Source: JACDHQ01 sp036401195
GTDB lineage: Bacteria; Gemmatimonadota; Gemmatimonadetes; Gemmatimonadales; Gemmatimonadaceae
Assembly (NCBI GenBank): GCA_036401195.1
Contig: DASWVQ010000148.1
Coordinates: forward strand, 1 to 5,728
Direction: 5' to 3'
DNA length: 5,728 nt
The stretch's first letter is position 1. The number at the start of each line of letters is the position of its first letter. Under the pieces are notes generated by a model. That model saw only the letters and a program-made list of their open reading frames with translations. It was not told the DNA's origin and did no database searches. Shown here piece by piece: positions 1 to 4,684 of this stretch. The position numbers were made by a program, and so were the translations under genes.

Positions 1-1
1 C

Positions 2-139
2 CTGGCGAAGAAGCCGAAGTCGGTGTGGATGCAGTCGGGGATCTCGCATCCCGAGGTCGCGGCGCGGCTCGCGGAGGCGGGGATCGACGTGGTGCAGGAC
101 CACTGCCTCATGGTCGAGCTGAACCGGCTGGGGCGGTAG
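2..139 (+). CDS. CoA-binding domain protein, YccU-type (3' end only)
   Basis: Only the last 45 codons are inside the window, ending with TAG at 137-139. The peptide contains VWMQSGISHPEVAARLAEAGIDVVQDHCLMVE. The pattern 'vWmQ-GI-..-eaa..a..aGi.VVqd.Cl..E' is the C-terminal signature of the CoA_binding (YccU/YneT-type) Rossmann-fold family, which is related to the nucleotide-binding domain of succinyl-CoA synthetase. These small cytosolic proteins, usually about 130-150 residues, bind CoA, but their physiological role is not settled. The start, promoter and upstream partners are outside the window. The next gene (kup) is convergent, so the two do not form an operon. The family call rests on a short fragment, but the motif is distinctive. 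Confidence 0.8.
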   Translation: MAKKPKSVWMQSGISHPEVAARLAEAGIDVVQDHCLMVELNRLGR

Positions 140-190
140 GATCGAAGGCGCCGCGCACGGCTGGGAGAGCGCCGCCGCCAGCCACCGCGA

Positions 191-383
191 CCAGATCCTT
201 CGCTGCGCTCAGGGCCAGATCCTTCGCTGCGCTCAGGGCCAGATCCTTCGCTGCGCTCAGGGCCAGATCCTTCGCTGCGCTCAGGGCCAGGGTCCTTCGC
301 TGCGCTCAGGGCCAGACCCTTCGCTGCGCTCAGGGCCAGATCCTTCGCTGCGCTCAGGGCCAGATCCTTCGCTGCGCTCAGGA
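191..383. repeat. Eight tandem copies of a 24-bp repeat
   Basis: The unit is CCAGATCCTTCG followed by CTGCGCTCAGGG. Copies start at 191, 215, 239, 263, 287, 312, 336 and 360. Copies 1-4 and 7 are identical. Copy 5 is 25 bp (GGTCC replaces ATCC), copy 6 has ACCC, and copy 8 ends in GGATGA instead of GGGCC. There is no spacer between copies. On the minus strand the array lies just past the kup stop codon and reads CCTGAGCGCAGCGAAGG per unit. From memory, this core is a motif dispersed in intergenic DNA of many high-GC bacteria, often mis-annotated as 'PERSEGS' or 'LRCAQ' peptides. The 24-bp period keeps all frames open, so open frames across it are not evidence of a gene. Near-identity of copies suggests recent tandem expansion. 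Confidence 0.95.
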
Positions 384-420
384 TGAGGAACAGGCGTGCC
401 TGCGGCACGCCTGTTCCTCA
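384..420 (-). terminator. Perfect 17-bp hairpin at the kup stop codon
   Basis: TGAGGAACAGGCGTGCC (384-400) is the exact reverse complement of GGCACGCCTGTTCCTCA (404-420), with a TGC loop. The kup stop (TCA at 418-420 on the plus strand) is the outermost part of the stem. There is no T-tract after the stem on the minus strand, because the repeat array starts there. It may therefore act as a 3'-end stabiliser or Rho-assisted terminator rather than a canonical intrinsic terminator. Being symmetric, it could also serve the plus-strand gene ending at 139. Confidence 0.55.
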
Positions 421-2415
421 GAATTCGATCTGCGCCCCGAGCTCCACCACGCGGTTCGGCGGGATGTTGAAGTACTCGGTGGCCGAGCGCGCATTGCGCG
501 ACATGAAGATGAAGATGCGCTTCCGCCACCCCGGCATCGGCGACATCCCGCCTGGCAGCAGCCGCTCGCGGCCGAGGAAGAAGCTCGTGTCCTGCGGCTT
601 GGTGGGGAGCCCCTTCTGCGCGCAGAGGGCGAGCACCTGCGGAACGTCGGGCATCTCCATGAAGCCGAAGCGCGCGAGCACCCGCCAGAAGCCGTGGCCC
701 ATGTCGGTGATCACCACGCGCTTGTCGCGCGACACCTGCGGCACCTCGGCGACCTGCACCGACATGAGGATCACGCGCTCGTGCAGCACCTTGTTGTGCT
801 TGAGGTGGTGCAGGAGCACGACGGGCGCCCCCTCGGTCCCCGACGTCATGAACACCGCCGTCCCAGGCACGCGGTGCGGGTTGCGCTTCTGCACGTCGGA
901 GAGGAACAGCTCGATCGGGAGTGACCCCTTGGCCATGAGGGCGTTGAGCAGCTCGCGTCCGCGCTTCCACGTGAGCATCAGCAGGAAGAGCCCCGCCGCG
1001 ACCACCAGGGGCACCCACCCGCCGTGCGGCACCTTCACCACGTTGGCGGCGAAGAAGGCGAGGTCGATGCTCAGGAAGAAGAACGTGAAGCCCCACCGCT
1101 TCCACGCCGGCCAGAGCCAGCGGTCGCGCATGATCAGGTAGAACAGCACGGTGGTGATCGCCATCGTGCCCGTGACCGCCACGCCGTACGCGGCGCCCAG
1201 CGCGGCCGCGGAGCGGAAGCTCAGCACGAGGAGGAGCGTCCCGATGGCCAGCGCCTTGTTGATCTCGGGGATGTAGATCTGCCCCGCCTGGCTGGCGGAG
1301 GTGTGCACGATGGTCATGCGCGGCATGTAGCCAAGCTGCACGGCCTGCTGCGTGAGGGAGAACGCCCCCGAGATCAGCGCCTGCGACGCGACCACCGCCG
1401 CCGAGGTGGCGATGAAGAGCAGCGGGATGAGCATCGACCGCGGCGCGAGCATGTAGAACGGGTTCTCGATCGCCGCCGGGTTGCGCAGCAGCAGCCCGCC
1501 CTGGCCGAAGTAGTTCAGCAGCAGGGCGGGGAGCACGAGGCCGAACCACACGATCCGGATGGGCCGCTTGCCGAAGTGCCCCATGTCGGCATAGAGCGCC
1601 TCGCCCCCGGTGATCACCAGGACGACCGCGCCGAGGATGATGAACGACTGCTTCGCGTGGGCGGCGAAGAACTTCACCGCGAACCAGGGATTGAGGGCGG
1701 CCAGGATCTGCGGCTCGCGCACGATCTCCATCATCCCCAGCGAGGCGATGGTGATGAACCAGGCCAGCATCACCCAGCCGAAGATCCCCCCCACGCGCGC
1801 CGTCCCGCGGTACTGCACCCAGAACAGGATGGCGATGATCACGAAGGCGATCGGCACCACGAAGTGGCTCATCGCGGGCGCGGCGACCTCGAGGCCCTCC
1901 ACGGCGCCGAGCACCGAGATGGCGGGGGTGATCATGCCGTCGCCGTAGAGGAAGGCGCCCCCGAAGATGCCGAGGGCGATGATCGCCCGGCGGCGCGCCT
2001 TGTCGGCCTGGCGGTGCGTGCGCTGCAGCACGAGGGCGAGCAGCGCCAGCACCCCTCCCTCGCCCCGGTTGTCGGCGCGGAGGATGAAGGCGACGTACTT
2101 CACGCTCACCACCAGGATGAGCGCCCACACGATGAGCGACAGCACGCCGTAGACGTTCTGCGCGTTCGGCACCAGCCCGTACTCGGGCTTGAAGCACTCC
2201 TGGAGCGCGTAGAGCGGGCTGGTGCCGATGTCGCCGTACACCACGCCGAGCGCGGTGAGCGAGAGGACGGCGAGCGCCCTGCCGGTGGGGTGGGCGGCGC
2301 GGTGGTGGCCCCCGCCGAGCGCCTCGTGGGCGCCGGTCGGCTGCTCGTAGATGGCGGTCATGCCGCCGGTCTGGCGGGCGCCGCTGGCAGCCTCGCCGTG
2401 GGAGTCAGGGGTCAT
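418..2415 (-). CDS. kup: Kup/HAK/KT-family potassium uptake permease
   Basis: This encodes 665 residues from ATG at 2415-2413 (E. coli Kup is 622). Kup is an inner-membrane K+/H+ symporter, and the length fits a full protein: about 12 membrane segments (roughly residues 46-483) and a soluble C-terminal domain (about 497-665). The signature GVVYGDIGTSPLYA lies at 57-70; D62 corresponds to E. coli D23. Other family motifs are YGDGMITPAIS (157-167, with Asp where E. coli has Glu116), GGEALYADMGHFG (270-282) and a TM11 segment SID (449-451) before HGGWVPL. Start choice is uncertain: an in-frame TTG lies one codon upstream and another ATG is at 2361-2359 (647 residues). None has a good Shine-Dalgarno, and the residues before position 46 are not conserved in E. 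coli Kup. The gene follows padR in the same direction, with a terminator-like hairpin directly before the ATG. The function call is firm; the regulation is not. Confidence 0.96.
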   Translation of the reverse strand: MTPDSHGEAASGARQTGGMTAIYEQPTGAHEALGGGHHRAAHPTGRALAVLSLTALGVVYGDIGTSPLYALQECFKPEYGLVPNAQNVYGVLSLIVWALILVVSVKYVAFILRADNRGEGGVLALLALVLQRTHRQADKARRRAIIALGIFGGAFLYGDGMITPAISVLGAVEGLEVAAPAMSHFVVPIAFVIIAILFWVQYRGTARVGGIFGWVMLAWFITIASLGMMEIVREPQILAALNPWFAVKFFAAHAKQSFIILGAVVLVITGGEALYADMGHFGKRPIRIVWFGLVLPALLLNYFGQGGLLLRNPAAIENPFYMLAPRSMLIPLLFIATSAAVVASQALISGAFSLTQQAVQLGYMPRMTIVHTSASQAGQIYIPEINKALAIGTLLLVLSFRSAAALGAAYGVAVTGTMAITTVLFYLIMRDRWLWPAWKRWGFTFFFLSIDLAFFAANVVKVPHGGWVPLVVAAGLFLLMLTWKRGRELLNALMAKGSLPIELFLSDVQKRNPHRVPGTAVFMTSGTEGAPVVLLHHLKHNKVLHERVILMSVQVAEVPQVSRDKRVVITDMGHGFWRVLARFGFMEMPDVPQVLALCAQKGLPTKPQDTSFFLGRERLLPGGMSPMPGWRKRIFIFMSRNARSATEYFNIPPNRVVELGAQIEF

Positions 2416-2416
2416 C

Positions 2417-2447
2417 AAAACGAAAAAGGGTCGCCAGATGGCGACCC
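2417..2447 (-). terminator. Intrinsic-terminator-like hairpin directly before the kup ATG
   Basis: Read on the minus strand, GGGTCGCC (2447-2440), loop ATCT, GGCGACCC (2435-2428) is a perfect 8-bp GC-rich stem. It is followed at once by TTTTTCGTTTT (2427-2417), and kup ATG begins two bases later, at 2415. Structurally this is a textbook Rho-independent terminator in the padR/kup direction. It could end the padR transcript. Because no separate kup promoter is evident after it, it could also be a conditional attenuator of kup. It works in one direction only, since the T-tract is on one side. Confidence 0.65.
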
Positions 2448-2457
2448 GATGAAGCTA

Positions 2458-2496
2458 GCGGCATGCCGCGCCCCGTCCAGCGGGGCGGCATGCCGC
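2458..2496. repeat. Paired 12-bp palindromes forming a long bulged stem
   Basis: The self-complementary 12-mer GCGGCATGCCGC occurs at 2458-2469 and again at 2485-2496, in the gap between the padR stop and the kup start. The two copies, together with the inner arms GCCCCG (2470-2475) and CGGGGC (2481-2486), can fold into one stem of about 15-16 bp with a small bulge and a TCCAG loop. In the padR-to-kup RNA this hairpin precedes the terminator-like hairpin. It could be a padR 3' structure, part of a kup leader, or a DNA site for a dimeric protein. The sequence does not decide between these. Confidence 0.6.
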
Positions 2497-2517
2497 CGGC
2501 TCATTCGTCCGTGGCGG

Positions 2518-3219
2518 TCAGGGCTGCGGCGGGGTGGAGCCGCCCGTCCCTTCGGCGGTCGAGCCACTCCCCGTGCCCGTCGCGGCCCGCGCCAGCTCCT
2601 CGATCTCCCGGGTGGCCCGGTCGAGGATCTCCCGCACCTGGCGGAGCATCTGCGCGTCGCGGACGTTGCGCGTCGCCGTGGAGTAGGCAGCGCGGGCGAC
2701 GCGGCGCATCCCCTCGTGCACGTCGTTCATGGGGGCGTCGAAGAAGCCCTCGACGAAGCGCGCCATGCGCTCGAAGATCGAGTCCACCGCCTGGGAGTTC
2801 TCGGCGAGGTGCTTCCGCCCCTCCTCGGTGATGGCGTAGATCTTCTTCCCGCCCTCCTCGACCGTGCCCTTCGCGTACCCCATGTCCTCGAGCATGGTGA
2901 GGGTGGGATAGACGGTGCCCGGACTCGGGGCGTAGGTGCCCCCGAAGCGCTCCTCGATCTCCTTGATGATGTCGTAGCCGTGGCGCGGCTTCTCCTCGAG
3001 GAGGCGGAGGATGACGAGCTTCAGGTCGCCCTGCTCGAACATGCGCCCACGCTGCCCGCCGGGCCCGCCGCGTCCGCGGCGCGCGCCCTGACCGAACCCG
3101 AACTCGGCGAAGATCTCATCGAACCCGCCCCAGCGCGCGCGACCCGCGCGGGATCCCTCCCCGTGCCCGCAGGGCTGGCCGGGGGCGCAGCCGCAGCGAC
3201 CGTGAAATGCTCCGAACAT
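2518..3219 (-). CDS. PadR-family transcriptional repressor, YqjI-like architecture
   Basis: This encodes 233 residues with a strong start: AGGAGG at 3230-3225, five bases before ATG 3219-3217. Residues 64-138 form the PadR winged-helix domain, with GDLKLVILRLL, HGYDIIKEIEERFGGTYAPSPGTVYP (in two parts) and EEGGKKIYAITEEG. Residues 140-212 are helical and probably dimerise, and the tail after 213 is Gly/Ser/Thr-rich. The first 60 residues are an extension that is absent from short PadR proteins. It carries H6, C9, C11, C17 and H19, followed by a Gly/Arg-rich linker. This order matches, from memory, E. coli YqjI, a nickel-responsive repressor with a longer Cys/His-rich N-terminus, so metal sensing is a plausible inference but not shown. 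The gene is divergent from csbD and upstream of kup. Its promoter contains an inverted repeat, so autorepression is likely. Confidence 0.92.
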   Translation of the reverse strand: MFGAFHGRCGCAPGQPCGHGEGSRAGRARWGGFDEIFAEFGFGQGARRGRGGPGGQRGRMFEQGDLKLVILRLLEEKPRHGYDIIKEIEERFGGTYAPSPGTVYPTLTMLEDMGYAKGTVEEGGKKIYAITEEGRKHLAENSQAVDSIFERMARFVEGFFDAPMNDVHEGMRRVARAAYSTATRNVRDAQMLRQVREILDRATREIEELARAATGTGSGSTAEGTGGSTPPQP

Positions 3220-3224
3220 GGGCT

Positions 3225-3230
3225 CCTCCT
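3225..3230 (-). promoter_or_regulatory. padR ribosome binding site
   Basis: On the minus strand AGGAGG stands five bases before the ATG at 3219-3217. It fixes the long form of the protein, including the Cys/His-containing N-terminus. The later in-frame Met60, just before the winged helix, is less likely to be the start. Confidence 0.85.
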
Positions 3231-3240
3231 GAGTCTGACT

Positions 3241-3286
3241 TAAGATATATCGGCGATGTGTCTAAGATATATCGCACGATATATCG
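3241..3286. promoter_or_regulatory. GATATATCG repeat cluster, probable PadR operator
   Basis: GATATATCG (3266-3274) and CGATATATC (3277-3285) form a perfect inverted repeat with a CA centre, within the spacer of the padR promoter. A direct copy of its left half with flank, TAAGATATATCG, is at 3241-3252 and again at 3263-3274, 22 bp apart, or about two helical turns. A looser copy, TGATATCGG, lies at 3299-3307. The A/T-only cores stand out sharply from the GC-rich surroundings. PadR proteins bind AT-rich inverted repeats at their own promoters, so autorepression is the simplest reading. A binding site here could also affect the divergent csbD gene. Confidence 0.7.
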
Positions 3287-3292
3287 GGTCAA
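3264..3292 (-). promoter_or_regulatory. padR promoter
   Basis: On the minus strand TTGACC (3292-3287) is separated by exactly 17 bp from TATCTT (3269-3264). The matches to sigma70-type consensus hexamers are 5/6 and 4/6. The predicted start point is near 3257, giving a leader of about 35-40 nt that includes the AGGAGG site. The spacer is almost entirely the inverted repeat described separately. Confidence 0.65.
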
Positions 3293-3393
3293 TAGCGGTG
3301 ATATCGGTCCCCGGTACGGTGGAGGGCACGGCCGTTGCCCATGAGGGGGGTGAGGCGCCGATGCCCGGCGTCCAGTTTCCGGAGGCACTACCA

Positions 3394-3597
3394 ATGGCCA
3401 ACGATCGCAACGACGGTGTCGAGAACCAGGTGAAGGGGCTCGGCAAGGAAGCGGAAGGCAAGGTGCGCAACGCCGTGGGCGGGCTCACGGGCGACACCTC
3501 CGAGCAGCTCAAGGGCAAGGCGCAGGAGCTGAAGGGGAAGGCGCAGCGCAAGGTCGGCGAGGCCCAGAGCGACCTCGATCGCGACCGCGACATCTAG
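3394..3597 (+). CDS. CsbD-family small stress protein
   Basis: This encodes 67 residues, with GGAGG at 3381-3385, eight bases before ATG 3394. Residues 10-60 carry the CsbD pattern of two related amphipathic stretches rich in Lys, Gly and Glu: NQVKGLGKEAEGKVRNAVG, then LKGKAQELKGKAQRKVGEAQ. The family length is about 60-70 residues, so the protein is complete. CsbD-like proteins are cytosolic, highly charged and commonly induced by general stress or stationary phase; their molecular function is unknown. The frame stays open upstream to 3256, but that part runs through the GATATATCG cluster and lacks CsbD similarity. The gene is divergent from padR and the intergenic region holds the PadR operator candidate. 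No clear promoter of its own was found; a weak TTAAGA/TAAGAT pair (3240-3245, 3263-3268) would overlap the operator. Confidence 0.88.
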   Translation: MANDRNDGVENQVKGLGKEAEGKVRNAVGGLTGDTSEQLKGKAQELKGKAQRKVGEAQSDLDRDRDI

Positions 3598-3607
3598 CAC
3601 CCTCCGG

Positions 3608-3633
3608 CGGCGCGACGCGCGTGCGTCGCGCCG
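3608..3633 (+). terminator. Hairpin after csbD
   Basis: CGGCGCGACGC (3608-3618) pairs perfectly with GCGTCGCGCCG (3623-3633) around a four-base loop, 11 bp after the csbD stop codon. There is no T-tract, so it is either a processing/stability hairpin or a weak terminator. It is the first of three consecutive hairpins in this gap. Confidence 0.45.
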
Positions 3634-3694
3634 GCCCCACGGGGTGACGATGAAGGGGGTGCGGCCTGAACCCCCTGAACGCGCCCTGGACATT

Positions 3695-3729
3695 CGTGGC
3701 TCCGTTTCCCTGGGAACGGAGCCACGTTT
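3695..3729 (+). terminator. Probable csbD terminator
   Basis: CGTGGCTCCGTT (3695-3706) and AACGGAGCCACG (3715-3726) form a perfect 12-bp stem with a TCCCTGGG loop, followed by TTT at 3727-3729. The T-run is short, as is common in GC-rich genomes. It lies about 100 bp after csbD and 130 bp before tonB, a sensible place to separate their transcripts. A shorter stem, GGGGGT (3655-3660) with ACCCCC (3670-3675), lies just before it. Confidence 0.6.
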
Positions 3730-3858
3730 CGCGTGCGGCAACGCCGCGCGCCGCAACGATCTCGTAATTCGAGCTTCATCGATCCTTAATCGTTCCGCAC
3801 ATCGCCCCGTAATCCGCCGGTCGTAACGTCGCCGCAACGACCTGCACGGAGAGGCACC
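3730..3858 (+). other. tonB upstream region
   Basis: This stretch holds no gene. It contains two direct copies of GCCGCAACGA (3750-3759 and 3831-3840) and two similar 9-mers, CGTAATTCG (3763-3771) and CGTAATCCG (3808-3816). The part at 3763-3813 is locally AT-richer and probably holds the tonB promoter, but no convincing pair of hexamers was found. A purine-rich ribosome binding site, GGAGAGG, is at 3848-3854. Confidence 0.4.
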
Positions 3859-4563
3859 ATGTTCGGGACGCTGCTGGAGTCGAAGGGAGTGAAGGTCCGC
3901 CGCCAGGGGGGCGCGGTGGTCAGCATCCTCGCCCACACCGTGGTGATCGGCGCGGTGATCGCGGGCACCGCGAGGGCGACGCGTGCGCCGGTACCGCCAC
4001 GCGAGCCGCCCACGCCCGTCGTGTACCAGGTGCTCACGCCGATCCCGCGCAGCGCGACGCCGAGGACCGCGGCGCCCGCGCCGTCGACGCGCGCGCCCGT
4101 GCCGGGAGAGATCACGATTCCCGTGCGCACCCCGGACTTCTCGCACATCCCCACGACCCTTCCACCGATCGACGCGCCCCTCGGCGAGGCACTGCCGCAC
4201 ATCGGCGCAGCTCCCGTCGGCCTCTCGCCTGGCGTGGTCGGCGACCCCGGGCCTGGCCGTGGGGAGCCCTGGGCCTCGGGCGCCGTGGAACGCGTGGCGA
4301 AACTGCGCTCACGCGTCGAGCCGGCCTACCCGCGCGCCCTCGTGTCCTCGGGGCTCGAGGGGCGGGTGGTGATCCGGTTCATCGTGGACACCCTGGGCCG
4401 GGTGGAAGCGAAGAGCATCGAGGCGGTGGAGTCCACGCACGCGCTCTTCACGGAGGCGGCACGCGCGGCGATCGGCCGCGCCCGCTTCGAGCCGGCCCAG
4501 GTGGGCGGGCGGCCGGTGCGCATGCTCATGGAACTGCCCTTCGTCTTCGAGCTCGAGCGCTAG
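3859..4563 (+). CDS. TonB-family energy transducer
   Basis: This encodes 234 residues, with GGAGAGG ending four bases before the ATG. TonB proteins span the inner membrane and carry proton-motive energy from ExbB/ExbD to outer-membrane receptors. Residues 18-37 are a single N-terminal membrane anchor after a basic stretch. S22 and H26 have the same four-residue spacing as the functionally important Ser16/His20 of E. coli TonB. Residues 43-140 are a Pro/Ala-rich periplasmic linker. Residues 144-232 are the TonB C-terminal domain, with EPAYP (154-158), GLEGRVVIRFIVDTLGRVE (165-183) and RARFEPAQVGGRPV (207-220). No exbB, exbD or receptor gene is adjacent, so it must use partners encoded elsewhere. 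This could be one of several TonB paralogues in the genome, and the substrate cannot be read from the sequence. Confidence 0.93.
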   Translation: MFGTLLESKGVKVRRQGGAVVSILAHTVVIGAVIAGTARATRAPVPPREPPTPVVYQVLTPIPRSATPRTAAPAPSTRAPVPGEITIPVRTPDFSHIPTTLPPIDAPLGEALPHIGAAPVGLSPGVVGDPGPGRGEPWASGAVERVAKLRSRVEPAYPRALVSSGLEGRVVIRFIVDTLGRVEAKSIEAVESTHALFTEAARAAIGRARFEPAQVGGRPVRMLMELPFVFELER

Positions 4564-4568
4564 CGGGG

Positions 4569-4628
4569 CGCCCGGGGCACCCGGGCGTGGGGGCCACGTG
4601 GGGGGTTCGCCGACCCCCGCAGGCCCCC
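4569..4628 (+). terminator. GC-rich hairpins after tonB
   Basis: CGCCCGGG (4569-4576) pairs with CCCGGGCG (4580-4587) around a GCA loop, five bases after the tonB stop. A second, nested fold follows: GGGGGCC (4589-4595) with GGCCCCC (4622-4628), enclosing GGGGG (4601-4605) with CCCCC (4614-4618). There are no T-runs. They plausibly end or protect the tonB mRNA ahead of the lacI-type promoter, but the termination call is tentative. Confidence 0.4.
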
Positions 4629-4643
4629 GATTTCGGCGAAAAC

Positions 4644-4672
4644 TTGACAAACCGGGCGTGCTAATACGTATT
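4644..4672 (+). promoter_or_regulatory. Promoter of the LacI-family gene
   Basis: A perfect -35 consensus TTGACA lies at 4644-4649 in an otherwise GC-rich region. The -10 falls inside the palindrome and is less clear: CGTATT (4667-4672) has the ideal 17-bp spacing but only a 3/6 match, while TATTAG (4669-4674) matches 4/6 with a 19-bp spacer. Either choice puts the transcription start within a few bases of the ATG at 4685. Confidence 0.65.
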
Positions 4673-4680
4673 AGCACGCC
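4655..4680. promoter_or_regulatory. Perfect 26-bp palindrome, probable LacI-family operator
   Basis: GGCGTGCTAATAC (4655-4667) is followed without spacer by its exact reverse complement GTATTAGCACGCC (4668-4680). The dyad is centred on CG within TAATACGTATTA. A central CpG in an even-length palindrome is the standard form of LacI/GalR-family operators, because the hinge helices insert at that step. It covers the -10 region and ends four bases before the start codon of a LacI-family gene, so autorepression is the natural reading. Confidence 0.82.
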
Positions 4681-4684
4681 GAAG

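Noticed and set aside
191..383. CRISPR array
   Set aside because: The units are contiguous with no unique spacers, and there are no cas genes nearby.
25..924. A plus-strand open frame running through the repeat array
   Set aside because: The frame stays open because the repeat unit is 24 bp. It gives repeated SFAALRAR and LRCAQGQ peptides and then reads the complement of kup.
281..2197. A 638-codon minus-strand open frame overlapping kup in another frame
   Set aside because: It has Arg/Ala/Gly-rich low-complexity content and its C-terminus is just the translated tandem repeat (PERSEGSG units). The kup frame is the real one.
2413..2517. A named riboswitch class (c-di-AMP ydaO, fluoride, guanidine) upstream of kup
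   Set aside because: The region is only about 100 nt and I could not match the conserved cores of these classes. Only the general hairpin-plus-terminator layout is supported.
1024..3243. A 739-codon open frame on the plus strand opposite kup and padR
   Set aside because: Its composition is dominated by Arg, Glu, Asp, His and Ala, as expected for the complement of a GC-rich gene. It overlaps two recognisable genes and shows no family motif.
3256..3393. ATG at 3256 as a longer csbD start
   Set aside because: The extra 46 residues are translated from the operator cluster, lack CsbD similarity, and the ATG at 3394 has a good GGAGG site.
3388..4200. Minus-strand open frames across csbD and the tonB 5' half
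   Set aside because: They are complements of csbD and tonB, with no ribosome binding site, no recognised domain, and Arg-rich composition.
4598..4684. GTG start giving a 29-residue longer LacI-family protein
   Set aside because: The extension would encode the TTGACA promoter and the palindrome, and family members start right before the helix-turn-helix, as the ATG at 4685 does.
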